Source of the DNA: Gordionus sp. m RMFG-2023
Lineage: Eukaryota; Nematomorpha; Gordioida; Chordodea; Parachordodidae
Direction of reading: 5' to 3'
Assembly (NCBI RefSeq): GCF_954871325.1
Contig: NC_088776.1
Location: 63,450,954 to 63,514,953, forward strand
Length of the DNA stretch: 64,000 nt
Numbering within the stretch: position 1 is the stretch's first letter; each line of letters begins with the position of its first letter. The notes beneath the pieces are model-generated. The model was given only the letters and a program-made list of their open reading frames with translations. It was not told where the DNA came from and made no database searches. Shown here piece after piece: positions 11,641 to 22,745 of the stretch. The position numbers and the translations under genes are program-made.

Positions 11641-11825
11641 GTGGCGTAGGCGTGAAGCGGGGGCGGGGGGGCATGTTGGTTAAACGTTTTCCGTTACCTT
11701 TAAACAAAAAAAATAAACGCGTTACCGTTTACTCGTTACCTCTAGGACAAGGCAACGAATGGCATTCCGTTTTCTTTAAAAAAAGAGATAACGAAGTTAC
11801 TTTTACACCACTCATATTTTTATGA
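11638..11825 (+). mobile_element. Possible hAT element end (CAGTGGCGTAG)
   Basis: CAGTGGCGTAGGCGTG is a typical form of hAT 5' terminus. It is followed by several GTTACC/CGTTACC motifs that could be subterminal transposase sites. No matching right end or target duplication was identified, so the extent is a guess. The 64-codon open frame across it has no recognisable product. Confidence 0.4.
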
Positions 11826-12573
11826 AGAAAAACTCTCTAAAATTTTGTTATACGCAAATATTTAAAATAATTTTAACGTACCCTAAAATTATAAGCAATT
11901 GAGTGTTCATAAAAAAATGGCCCCCGCATTAGAAAATCCCGAATGCTATAAATATTTATGATTTAAAATAAAACATAAAATTGCCTAATAGTTTAAGCTT
12001 TAAAATATTTGTTAATTTTAAGGTCCGATAGAATATTTTTGTACGAGGTTTTCCGACCCCGAAAATCATTTTACCTGCGAGCCTCAAATTAAAATTCTTT
12101 TTTTTTAGGAAATTAGCCAGTAAAAATTTTGTCAGAGTATTACTACTATTATCGCATGATTATATAATGAAAGCAGGACTGGCACCCATACATAATTGGT
12201 TTGTCTCAAGATCAAAAATAAGAGGCTAGCAGTTCTTTGTACCAAACCCCTGCCAAAAATAAATAAATGAGCTAGATCTAAATATTCACAAAATACTTCC
12301 TAATCATATTATACGTAATATAGATATTAAAATTTATAAGGGATTTTATAATCATATAATCATTTTTTTATTAGCCGATAATTGATTGGCCAGAGAAAAG
12401 ACGAATATAATCAAATAAAAATAAATTTTAAAAATTAAAATTTTGATTTATACAATTTTAAATTTTTATGGACGTGAACAAAATTTTGTCTTTAAGAGTC
12501 GGGCCACCAAAAATTGAGAATTGGACATAAATATATTTAATGCCAGCTTTGAGTGAATAACAAATTATGGCTA

Positions 12574-12574
12574 T

Positions 12575-12612
<38 letters not shown>
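12574..12612. repeat. (TTTC)n microsatellite
   Basis: About ten units of TTTC. Confidence 0.95.
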
Positions 12613-12613
<1 letters not shown>

Positions 12614-12646
12614 ACCAATCTCTAATTTAAAAAATAACAAACTAAT

Positions 12647-13400
12647 TTTAAGGTTAATTTTTACATTTGCCCGAATTGAATTGCGAATATTATGTTGATT
12701 AAAATAACTTCACCTGGGCTATTTCACATTAAAATTTCGATTTTCCATCTTTGGAGTATATATTCTTTGGATTCTAGGACTAAATGCCCTATTATGTATA
12801 TATTTTGTGTCCATAAAGTGTGCAGAATCTTAACCAGCTACTAATCTATCAGCTTGAATTTATTAGAAATCTTGTATTGATAAAATCTTCCTGTCATCCA
12901 CCCCCCCCCCTTCCTAGACTATCCCACTAAAATGACAATCAAAATGCATTTTTAAAATTTTTATTAAATATTTGATAATCTAAATTATTTTATTATTATA
13001 ATGACAATTCTTAAGTACTGTATTAAATTAATAAAATGGGTGTTACATTAAATAATTGTGAAATCGAATAATATTTTAACATTTAAACTTTATTTAAAAT
13101 GAGACAATATTGTAAAAAATTTTTAAAGATTATTAATGAATGTCTAAAGAATATTAGCTATCAAAGATTTTTATGCATACATCTCCTCTAGCTTAACACT
13201 ATAATTTAATGGATATTTTTTTGACATATTTTTTATTCTATTTATTAATGTAAATCAAGTATTATTTAGAAATATTATATCAAAAAGCGCCATCATTAGG
13301 GGAAAATTTTATTGTTAGTTATGATTTAAATCAATTTTTTTTTAAATCAATTTTTTTAATTATAAATCAAAAATAAAAATTGGTAATTTATTTGAATAAA
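12647..13400 (+). repeat. Interspersed repeat C, copy 1
   Basis: The segment from AAGGTTAATTTT to the GCGCCATCATTAGGGGAAA box (13287) is a diverged copy of 37450-38000. The shared blocks include CTACTAATCTATCAGCTTG and TTCTTTGGATTCTAGG. Its 3' part recurs at 15045, 24400, 47095 and, inverted, at 22610. There are no coding frames. It could be the LTR or untranslated part of a larger element; the class is not resolved. Confidence 0.75.
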
Positions 13401-13599
13401 TTATTTTTTCGAAATTATTTATAAAAGTAAATATATTTCATTTATATAATATATAATGATTCATATAAAAATATTTACTATATATAGTGATAATAAAATG
13501 ATTTATATGAAATTTAACACAATAACATCATTTGTGGTTTCCTTTATTCATAACTATTAATTATAAAATAATAAACAAATTTTTAATTTCCGGTCATAG

Positions 13600-14395
13600 G
13601 TTGCTTTATTTGGATAGTATCTGACAGAACGATCCTTTTTAAAAGTAACTCCAGCTTCCGCTCCAAGTAATGGAGTTCTACTCCATAACCGCTTCTTTGA
13701 TTTTCATTTTATTTAGAAGGTACACGAAACAAAATCATATTTTTCAAAAAGTTTTATTTATATTAAATGATCTAAAATATTTATAATCTTTTATTAGCCT
13801 TAAAAGTAATAAATTTTTCTAAATTAGAATCCCTAAGACGTGTTTTGCAATCCTAAATAAGCGCTCCACAGGAGCACTAGAGTGAATGTATTTTATAAAG
13901 TTATTTTTTAATTCAGGTATAAAAAAGGAGGTTGAACATTAAAATAAATATTAAAATATATTTAAAAAAGCATCATATCTAACAACCCAGGCTCAACTAT
14001 AATGATTTGCCCAAAAATAATTATAACAATTTAAAAAACATTATTCCAAAATAAAAAAATGTTATAGCTTTTAAAAGAAAGTTTTTACATTTAGATGACT
14101 TTTTAGATTAAAGCTGCTCACTTTTGCTAATGAATGACTTTTACTTAAACACAAAAGGCATTTTGCCCTCAAATATGTTTGATCATTTGGATCAATATCT
14201 TTTAGAAGTTTAAAACATTTTTTGTGTGATGGAAAATTTGATTTCTTCTGATCTCTAAATTCATAATATCTAAAACTATTTTTTATTATATATGTCGACA
14301 GCATTAACTTTCCTAAAATAAACCTCCCATTATCTCTAGAATTCCTAAAGATTCCAGAGTACAAGTAGCCAAAACCCTCTCCACCTGTCTTCAAT
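13600..14395 (-). pseudogene. Internally deleted hAT transposase (BED finger plus C-terminal dimerisation motif)
   Basis: On the minus strand, a frame at 14250-14083 contains AKCLLCLSKSHSLAKVSSFN followed by LKSHLNVK. That is the Cys2...SxLKxH pattern of a BED zinc finger, which binds element ends in many hAT transposases. About 190 bases further on (13895-13770) comes HSSAPVERLFRIAKHVL and then NLEKFITFKANK, the typical C-terminal hAT dimerisation region (SSAPVERLFS, FExLxFLKxN). The catalytic core between them is missing, so this is an internal-deletion derivative. CTCC-rich inverted blocks at 13650-13690 may be subterminal repeats. Exact ends were not found. Confidence 0.7.
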
Positions 14396-14575
14396 CATTA
14401 CTAAATAACTTCTCCTCTCTCGATCATTGGCTCAAACTCTTCTCATTTTCCTTCACCACTCTCCAACCACCCAATCCAAAAATCCTTAAATCTTTAGCCC
14501 AACAAATCAAAGATGCAACTATAGATCCCTTCAACAACCACTGTATCTCCACACGAACCTAAAAACTTTCGGCAT
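14345..14575 (+). other. Unassigned open stretch, 67 codons
   Basis: From GTAGCCAAAACC to ACACGAACCTAA an open frame has balanced codon use unlike the surrounding AT-rich sequence (for example LDHWLKLFSFSF and NPKILKSLAQQIKDATIDPF). It looks like a fragment of a once-coding element, but I do not recognise the family. It has no start codon in a sensible place. Confidence 0.3.
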
Positions 14576-15044
14576 AGATTTTTGAGGGGAGTTTGCACCC
14601 ACTAATTCCTTTCATATAGACGCTGACTCTAGGCGAGGTCAATCGCACTAAGGCGACTAATATTAATGCTCTTTGAGAGATCACAATTTTAATTGGGAGG
14701 AGAAAAGCGGATGTTAATAAAAGGTAACACCACATGGTGAAGATAAATTGGGAACAAAGACAGGTATTTTAGGATAGACTTTGAGTTACTGATCCCTCTA
14801 GATGATATAAGTTTACTTTCAATTAATGAAGGGGAAATGTAGTAATGTGGAAAATATACATATATGGATATTATTGATATATTCGGAAATATATCTTTGA
14901 ATATATCGAATTATATTAATATTATGAATAAGTATGGTTAATAAAAGATATATTTTATATTGATTATATACATATATTTATGATTTATAATTGGATGAAG
15001 GTTAACTACTTAACATCCGTAGCATCTATCATAATGTGCAAATG

Positions 15045-15400
15045 CTTGCTGTAGTGATAAATTAAATGTTATATTAAATTATTGTGATTTCTAATTTACA
15101 AATCTAATTGTATTTTATAAAAATGAGACAACATTGTCAAATAAAAATATTGAAAAATTAATACTTTTATGAATTATTTCTCAGGCATAACAATATAATT
15201 AAAATAATTATTTTAATTTGTAATATTTTTTTATATCTTTATATTAACATTATGTTAATTACTTTTAAAAAAAATGTAATAAATATCATTAGTAGGGATT
15301 TATATTGTTTTTTATATATTTTTAATATTATTTTTCTAAAAATAATTATTCCATTATTATCATAACACAGTGCCAATATTATAAATAAATAAAATGGTGA
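15045..15400 (+). repeat. Interspersed repeat C, copy 2
   Basis: It shares GATAAATTAAATGTTATATTAAAT, the ATCATTAGTAGGGATTTATATTGTTTTTTATA core and a CACAGTGCCAATATTATAAATA tail with the copies at 24400 and, inverted, 22610. Confidence 0.7.
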
Positions 15401-16729
15401 TTTTAAGATATTATTTTGCCAAAAATCTTATTTGAAAAATAACTGTATTTACAATTTTAAAGATAATAAGATATTTAAAATTTTTTTATTTAAAAATCAT
15501 TCAAATATTTTTTTAACTTATTTATATTTACAATGTTTATTGACCTTTGTAGCCTTTAATGGATATTTTGAATTGCCTTTTAATTAATATAATTTTTAGT
15601 TGAAATATCCTTATTAATTCTTACAATTAATTAATTTAACCTATAATTAGTTGATGTTATAATTTCTGTTTAATAATAAGATCTATCAGGTTAAATTGGT
15701 CACTTCCAAGTATAATTTCAATGTGAGATATATTTAATAAGGTGATTAAGGAAAAAAATAATACATAAGGAATTGAGTTAATTAAAAAGCTTAGGTTTAG
15801 ATGAGAGAAATTTCAATTAACTTAATTTAGATTTTATATTGCTACATAGTTTGTTCTATTTAAATTAATAAGATTTATTAGGTTATATATTGGTCACTTA
15901 TTTTATAGTCAAAACAGAATTTTTTTTTATAATTCTATATATTATTAAACTTTACCGAAGACCTAAAACCGCGCGACTTAGATTTTTTTTTTATTTCGTC
16001 GCCATTTTTTATAGTCAGTCAAAACAATAGATTTTTTATTATAAAATTGTTTCCTATATATAGTCTTTTATAATTATGTCATTTAACTTCTACTAATATG
16101 CAATTACATTGACCTCCTTAAGATAATATTAAATGTAAGAAAGTTATAATAATATATAATTCAATTAGCGTAACCTTTTAAAATATATATAAACATTCAA
16201 ATATAACAACTTCCAGGTAAAAGTTTGGTCCAGAATTAATCATCTCTTGACCAATCATCTAAATATACATACAACACTTTTTCATTTCAACAGACTTTTG
16301 TTCCATATAAAGATACTAGTATCAAAAAATTGTATCATGAAATTAATTTACTTAAGACATATCATTGTACATTTAATATTATTATGCACCACATCGCTTT
16401 CATTATCATAATCCACAAATCCTATTGGAAATTATTTTAGTAGATGTTGCATGGTATTTTTGAAATCCTCAAATATTAAAAAATAGGTTTATTTATTCCG
16501 AAGGAAATAAAAATCTATTAAATCACATTTACATTACACAATTTAAAAAAAAAAATTTAATTTATAATAAATTTATCCCAATAAATTAAAAATAAAATAA
16601 ATTATTTGAATATATTATTTAGATTTATACATACATATTTTTTAAAAGTTACTTTTGGCAGTTACATTGTTAAATATATAACTAGTTACAGTTACTAGTT
16701 ACAATTTTTAAAATATAACTCAGGTGACT

Positions 16730-18133
16730 ATTTTACACATCGACAAACTGGACGTAAACTAGCATCAGAAAAAAATTACAAACAATGATTTTTTAATAGA
16801 GTCTTTAATGACCTATACAATTGTTACAATTAATTTAGATGAAATTTTTAGGTATTTTGCTCTTTTTCGCCATCTATTTCTCCGGCCATTAAAATAATTT
16901 TATTAGAAATTGCTCAGTCCATGATAAAAGAAAATACATAAAATTGTTCAAAGTATAAGCTATATGTGGAATAAACATGGGTCAATCTTTAAACTGTACA
17001 GTTATTTTTAATGAAAACATAGGTAGGTACCCTGGATTAAACCGGTTATAAACAAAATGGATCTTTTTTTTATAACTCCGTGAAATTAATAGATAGTCTT
17101 ATTAAGGAGAATAGCCAAAAAATTTGACGAATCTTGTGATTAAGTCTGAATTTCAGAGATTTTCAGATAACGACAAGTCGATCATGGATGAATATTGTAT
17201 GGTTGGTGTTAATTAAGAAATATCATATGTATATGCGTTAGCGTTACGGTGTGCAACTTTGTATCATTTTTTAGCGCGATTTTTTTTTGGAATTTAAAAT
17301 TTTGATTTTACCGGAAATGTATTTCTTTATCATGTTTAGAATGGTGTTGTTAAACGGCTCGTTTTTGAGCCCATTTTTAAAAAAACAGCTGACTCAATAT
17401 TTTAGCCAGATAAATATTGCCTAAGCCTCAAGATTTCGACAACATATGTTTGGATCTTTGTTCATTCCACGAGCAAAACCTTCGGGCTTGTGTAATATTT
17501 GTCTGGATGAAGTATTGAGTCAGCTGTTTTATGGGCTCAAAAGTTATTCGGTAAAATTATCTACGAGATAGGAATTCTAAATACGAATAAATTTAGGGGG
17601 AGAATCAAAATTTTAAATTCAAAAAAAACGCGCTCAAAAAAAGGGATTTAAAGTTGAAAAAATAACACATTGCCTGGTAAAAACACGTTGACTCTGCTAA
17701 CATGTATATACATATGATATTTCTTAATTAACACTAACCATGCAAAATTCATCCACGAACGACTTGTCGTTATCTGAAAATCTCTGTAATTCTCGTCAAT
17801 TTTTTTGGCAATTCTCCTTAGTAAGCTAATCTATTCTATTATATTTCACGGAGTTATAAAAAAAAGAAGTTCCATCATGTTTATAACAGGTTTAATCAGA
17901 GTATCTACTCATGTATTCCTTAAAAATGACAGGATAGTTTAAAGATTGCCCATGTTTAATCCACATATAGCTTACTACACTTTGAACAATTCTTTATCAT
18001 TTTATAGAAATGGATGCCCAAAAAGGACAAAAGACCTAAAAATTTCATCTAAATTAATTGTAAGAATTGTATAGGTCATTAAAGACCCTATTAAAAAAAT
18101 CATTTATTTGTTGATGTGTAAATAAGTTGTAAA
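16730..18133. mobile_element. Fold-back element with arms of about 550-600 bp and a MITE in the loop
   Basis: The left arm (about 16730-17340) and right arm (about 17570-18133) are inverted copies. Matched blocks include TCTTTAATGACCTATACAAT, TGTGGATTAAACATGGG-type sequence, GATAACGACAAGTCG and AATTAAGAAATATCATATG. The central 17344-17565 is a copy of MITE-M1, which has its own inverted ends. No protein is encoded. A partial arm lies at 11510-11640. Long inverted repeats with a non-coding loop fit a non-autonomous fold-back DNA transposon that later took an M1 insertion at its centre. The superfamily is not determined. Confidence 0.8.
17344..17565. mobile_element. MITE-M1 copy in the loop of the fold-back element
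   Basis: The left end is GTGTTGTTAAACGGCTCG. The inner blocks TTTTTGAGCCCATTTTT...CAGCTGACTCAATA are mirrored by TATTGAGTCAGCTGTTTTAT and GGGCTCAAAAG. Other M1 copies lie near 8775, 24045, 56383, 58331 and 62821. Confidence 0.8.
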
Positions 18134-18638
18134 AATATTTTAATCATTTATGATGATTAAATTAAAAATTTAAAAATATCTAATTATCTTTAAATTGCAA
18201 ATACAATTATTTTTCTGTTATAAATAGTTTTATTTATTAATATTAAATAAATTTTTTTGTGTGAGTCATGAAATATTTTTTTTTTGTTTGGATTTTTATT
18301 TTTAATATTTTTTTTTTAAAGTTTCGCGCAGTCATCATGAACATTATCTATATATATAATCCTCAAAAAATGTCAATCAAATCTAGCCAATAGTTTTCTT
18401 TTAAATATTATTTGTCCAATCAAAATGATTATAGCAAATTTGATCAATGGTAATCAACGTGAAAACTAAATCATTCATTCACGAATCACTTCAATAAAAA
18501 CCATACCACATCACTCTATAACCATATCATTACAAAAAAACATATGCACAAAAATTTATACTAACTTCAAGGAGCGAATACTTTAGGTTATTCCCTTAAT
18601 TTATCTGTAACCTATATAATTTGGTGTTTAAAAAATAG

Positions 18639-18772
18639 AGCCCTTTTATATGGTGGAATGAAAGAATCTTTGCCAGATTATAATGAAATAGAATTAAAAG
18701 ATGCCCCAAAACAAGCATTTAAAACATTACTCAAGTATATCTATACTGAGAAAATGAACTTCTTCTCAAAAA
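18639..18772 (+). CDS. BTBD9: Captured host exon: BTB domain of a BTBD9-like protein
   Basis: After the acceptor AAAAAATAG the frame reads R-ALLYGGMKESLPDYNEIELK and then DAPKQAFKTLLKYIYTEKM, ending at a GTAAAT donor. BTBD9 proteins have ALLYGGMRES...PLxDxxxEAFxxLLKYIYTG in their N-terminal BTB domain, so the match is specific. The frame is uninterrupted and both splice sites are retained. No other BTBD9 exon is found nearby, and the fragment lies wholly inside Helitron ends. It is therefore most likely a gene fragment picked up by the transposon, not a resident gene. Whether it is ever spliced into a transcript cannot be told from sequence. Confidence 0.75.
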
Positions 18773-19552
18773 GTAAATCTATTTTATTCAATTATTATTT
18801 TTTTCAAGATAATTATTTTCTTACGTATAAAATACATGCAACTTAAAATTAAATTATATCAGGCTCAACAGGAAATTATATAAAAATATTGTTCAGTCTG
18901 GATGGTCAATATTTTAGCAAGATTTGTTCAAACCAATTTAATCAGAGTACAAGATAATGCCACCCTTAAGATTTTTTATTATAAACATCCCTCTGGCTAA
19001 ACTGATTTTTATAGGTCGATTGGATATATTAGTGTTGTCAAGGGCCTGTTTTTGATATTACATGTTTATAAAATAGAAATATCTAGGGATCTACCAATAT
19101 CTTTAACAGATTGAACAGATATTTTGTCTTTTTAAAAATATTATCTGCCAATTATATAAAAAAATTTATCCAATCCGATAAAATTGTTCATTACTTATTA
19201 TGTAAATAGATTAATGTTATATAAATAAGTGATTTATCATTAAAAATATTTTATAATAAACTATAAACGATCATTACAATATATTTAAAGGACTTATGTT
19301 ATTGTATAATTAAATTATAGATGTTATACTATTAAAAAGTATATGAGATGAGTAGATATATGTATTAAAATTTAAAACCTAAAATGTTTACAGACTATAG
19401 ATCAGTAATCGGCTATTATTAATTTAATGATTTCAATATTGAATTGGATCAGCTTCCAAATAGTATTTTCGATGCACCCCTAGAGATAGCTATATATTTA
19501 TGCTATTTTATTTATCAATTTTTTTTTTTTTGGAATTTATTTTTGCAAACTG

Positions 19553-19823
19553 CAGGCTATTTTTTTACGTGATACGTGATAAAAGCGTTTTCGCCCTCTG
19601 GTTGTGGATTCAACAGAGCTACGCTAGGTTTTCCTCAAAAATCCATCAAACTAGATAATTAATTAAGGGGAGAAAAAATGAGGAGCCCTTCACACTTTTG
19701 TGGGCAAGCCGTACATACTGGCACGCGCAACAGTCCGAGAACTGTTGCTGTAAACGTCTATAGGCTAATAGACAAAAAGAAATGGGCAAAACAAAAGCCT
19801 ATACACCGACAGGCTATTTTTTT
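19553..19823. repeat. Insert flanked by 14-nt direct repeats inside the Helitron
   Basis: CAGGCTATTTTTTT occurs at 19553-19566 and at 19810-19823. The 243 bases between are clearly less AT-rich than their surroundings and contain an 81-codon open frame beginning MRSPSHFCGQAVHTGTRN with no recognised family. The arrangement suggests a SINE-like or other insertion with its target duplication, but the insert was not identified. Confidence 0.45.
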
Positions 19824-20149
19824 TAAAATTCTATTTGGCCTAAGAAAGATAGATAATTTTTTACATGATATATTTATTATGCTAAAAATTTCCACCCTGG
19901 TGCAGATTTTAATGAGTAGTTGAAAATATAAAATTACATCATTTTCTAAGGTTTGAGATGGATTAGATTTCTTGAAATGTATCAATCGTTTTTTGAAGGC
20001 ATATATCATTAATTTACCATGAAAATAATTCAGTGTAAAAAAAAACTCCAGGAAAAGTAAACCATAGATAAAATCATACTTTTTTTAAAGATCCTAAAAA
20101 GTATTTTAAAATTTAAAAAAAATAATTAGCGTGGAAAGAAATATTCATT

Positions 20150-20842
20150 AGTGTATGGTAATTTCTATAGAAATTGCTGATATAGATAGTCTTTCTACTA
20201 AAATAATATTAACCACCAAAAATAAAATTGCACTTACCCTCAACAACAATATCATTAATATAATTTCAGGCCCTATCAAACATTATTATAGTGCAGATTC
20301 CATTGAAAGCGATGATATAGATGATATGATATAATGAATTTTCCAATAGAATTTTTGCATTCACAAACTCCATCCGGTATGCCACCTCACAACTTAAGGT
20401 TGGTATAATTGTTATGCTATTACGCAACTTGAGCCCAAAGAAAGGACTTTGTAATGGTACCCGTTTAATCATACGACATTTACATATTAATTTTATCGAC
20501 GCTGAGGTATTGACAGGCTCTAATAAGGGTTATCGAGTTTTTCTCCCACGAATAGATCTAGCTCCAAGTGACTCTTTACCATTTACTTTAAAAAGACGAC
20601 AGTTTCCTATAATTCCCGCTTTTGTGATTACAGTAAATAAAAGTTAAGGACAAACTTTTGATCATGTAGGATTATTCCTCCCTGAGCCTGTCTTTGCCCA
20701 TGGACAACTATTATGTGTGGCTCTTACTAGATGTAAATCTCAAATTAATATGAAAATTATGATTTTGCTATCAGAATTACAAGGAAAAATTTTAAAAATG
20801 ATAAAACATTCACACAAAATATCGTATATAATGAAATCTTAA
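20150..20842 (+). pseudogene. Helitron Pif1-type helicase, C-terminal part, decayed
   Basis: Three frames in sequence match the end of Helitron RepHel helicases: ILTTKNKIALTLNNNI and YSADSIESDD, then FLHSQTPSGMPPHNL-type sequence, then KVGIIVMLLRNLSPKKGLCN, GTRLI, VFLPRIDLAPSD, PFTLKRRQFPI, TVNKS-GQTFDHVGLFLPEP and VFAHGQLLCVALTR, ending near NIVYNEIL. The helicase (superfamily 1B) unwinds DNA during rolling-circle transposition. A stop replaces the expected glutamine in NKSQGQTF (20645-20647), and frameshifts occur near 20335 and 20395. The Rep nuclease and the N-terminal helicase motifs are absent, so the gene is dead. Confidence 0.85.
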
Positions 20843-20879
20843 ATTCATAATTTGTAAGAAATTTAAAAAAGTCACCAAC

Positions 20880-21925
20880 TTTGTTATTCACCATCAAATC
20901 ACCAACTTTACATCATCTTCAAAAACGAAACCACCTTGAGCAAAGAAAAGAGAACTCTTCACCATCGCTAAACCATCTTCCTCACCAACAACAGTAAATT
21001 CTATTTTATAATTTCAATTTACACGTTTTTTTTCAGGTTATTTACGGCAAACTACGAAAGGAAATTACAACATCATCTTCAAAAACGAAACCAACTTGAG
21101 CAAAGAAAAAAGAACTTCTTCACCATCGCTAAACCATCTTCCTTCACCTACAACAGTAAATTCTATTTTATAATTTCAATTTACACGTTTTTTTTCAGGT
21201 TATTTACGGCAAACTACTAGCAAGAAAATCACAACATCATCTTCAAAAACGAAACCACATTGAGCAAAGAAAAGAGAACTTCTTCACCATAGCTAAACCA
21301 TCTTCCTCACCAACAACAGTAAATTCTATTTTATAATTTCAATTTACACGTTTTTTTTCAGGTTATTTACGGCAAACTGCGAGCAAGGAAATTACAACAT
21401 CATCTTCAAAAACGAAACCACATTGAGCAAAGAAAAGAGAACTTCTTCACCATAGCTAAACCATCTTCCTCACCAACAACAGTAAATTCTATTTTACAAT
21501 TTCAATTTACACGTTTTTTTTCAGGTTATTTACGGCAAACTGCGAGCAAGGAAATTACAACATCATCTTCAAAAACGAAACCACATTGAGCAAAGAAAAG
21601 AGAACTTCTTCGCCATCGCTTAACCATCTTCCTCACCAACAACAGTAAACTTTATTTTATAATTTCAATTTACACGTTTTATTTCAGGTTATTTACGGCA
21701 AACTGCGAGCAAGGAAATTACAACATCATCTTCAAAAACGAAACCACATTGAGCAAAGAAAAGAGAACTTCTTCGCCATCGCTAAACCATCTTCCTCACC
21801 AACAACAGTAAACTTTATTTTATAATTTCAATTTACACGTTTTATTTCAGGTTATTTACGGCAAACTGCGAGCAAGGAAATTACAACATCATCTTCAAAA
21901 ACGAAACCACATTGAGCAAAGATTT
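20880..21925 (+). repeat. Tandem array, six units of 162-163 bp, in the Helitron
   Basis: The junction GTTATTTACGGCAAAC recurs at 21037, 21199, 21362, 21525, 21688 and 21851. Each unit also holds CATCATCTTCAAAAACGAAACC and AAACCATCTTCCTCACCAAC. Each contains a good splice-acceptor-like site (pyrimidine tract plus CAG directly before GTTATTTACGG). Units differ by only a few bases, so the array is young. It begins just after the helicase end and runs up to the first terminator hairpin. Confidence 0.92.
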
Positions 21926-21972
21926 TTGTAATTTTAAATATAAATTTCTAAATCACATCTCAAATTATAATT

Positions 21973-21992
21973 CCCCGTCATTCTTGACGGGT
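21973..21992 (+). terminator. Internal Helitron-type 3' hairpin (bypassed terminator)
   Basis: CCCCGTCATTCTTGACGGG can fold into the same stem as the terminal hairpin and is followed by TGATCAGTG, without a CTRR end in the right place. The 45 bases before it (TTTTTGTAATTTTAAATATA...) recur at 22041-22085, so the 3' region was duplicated or extended. Confidence 0.7.
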
Positions 21993-22252
21993 GATCAGTG
22001 TGATGCTAATATGAGATATTTTTTCGTTTTTATTCATTTTTGTAATTTAAAATATAAATTTCGAAATCACATCTCATAAAATAGGAAAATTTCTGATTCA
22101 TCCATCATCAAATAAAGGTAAAATATATTATTCATCAATCATCGAATAAAAAAGACAATTCATCACTCTTAGTCTTAATGGGTTGGAATTGGCCTGAAGG
22201 AGGTGGAAGAGGGGTAAAAAGAATTATCGTAAAGAACGAATAAAATTCTCAT

Positions 22253-22282
22253 CCCCGTCATTTTTGACGGATTATCAACTAG
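22253..22282 (+). terminator. Helitron 3' terminus: hairpin and CTAG
   Basis: CCCCGTCATTTTTGACGG forms a 6- to 7-bp stem. Eight bases later comes CTAG at 22279-22282, followed by the target T. Confidence 0.88.
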
Positions 22283-22609
22283 TTATATAAATATTTTTAA
22301 TATTTATTATGTAAAAAATAATTTAATATTTATAAATTAAAAAATAATCGTATATAAACTAAAAAAAAAAGTGGAAATTAATTATTATTATAATTATATT
22401 TTTTTTTATATATTGTTTTTTTTTTAAAAATCCTTCTTCTTTCTTTAAAAAGAAAAAATAAAGACGAGATATTAATCCTTGTTGTGAAATTAATAAAAAA
22501 AAAGGTAAAAAAAAATAAAGACTTTGCGTTTTGAAATAATAAGAACTGCTAAGTTAAACGTTTCTGTGCATTGAAACTTTGAAATTAAATATAATTTCTT
22601 GGCAAAATA
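22283..22609. other. AT-rich sequence, no gene seen
   Basis: Mostly A and T with homopolymer runs. No coding pattern. Confidence 0.5.
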
Positions 22610-22745
22610 ATATCTTAAAATCACCATTTTATTTATTTATGATATGGCACTGTGTTGTAATAATGTTAAAAATAATAATTTCAGAAAAATTATATTAAAA
22701 ATATAAAAAACAATATAAATCCCTCCTAATGATGGCGCTTTTTAA
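22610..22745 (-). repeat. Interspersed repeat C, copy 3 (inverted)
   Basis: Reading the minus strand gives AAAAAGCGCCATCATTAGGA, then GGATTTATATTGTTTTTTA and the ACACAGTGCCATATC tail, as in copies 2 and 4. Confidence 0.75.

Larger units (their letters stand above)
18347..22282 (+). mobile_element. Helitron, complete ends, 3.9 kb
   Basis: The left end begins TCTATATATATAATCC directly after an A, the classical 5'-TC terminus. The right end is the hairpin CCCCGTCATTTTTGACGG, then eight bases, then CTAG directly followed by T, matching the Helitron 3' structure (hairpin plus CTRR) and insertion between A and T. Inside, in order: a captured BTBD9-like exon (18639-18772), an insert between direct repeats (19553-19823), a Pif1-type helicase remnant with family-typical motifs (about 20150-20842), a six-unit tandem array (about 20900-21925) and a second, internal terminator-like hairpin (21973-21992). 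No Rep/HUH domain is seen, so this copy is not autonomous. Confidence 0.9.

Noticed and set aside
20880-21925. CRISPR-like regular repeats
   Set aside because: Units are contiguous 163-bp tandem copies without unique spacers, inside a eukaryotic Helitron.
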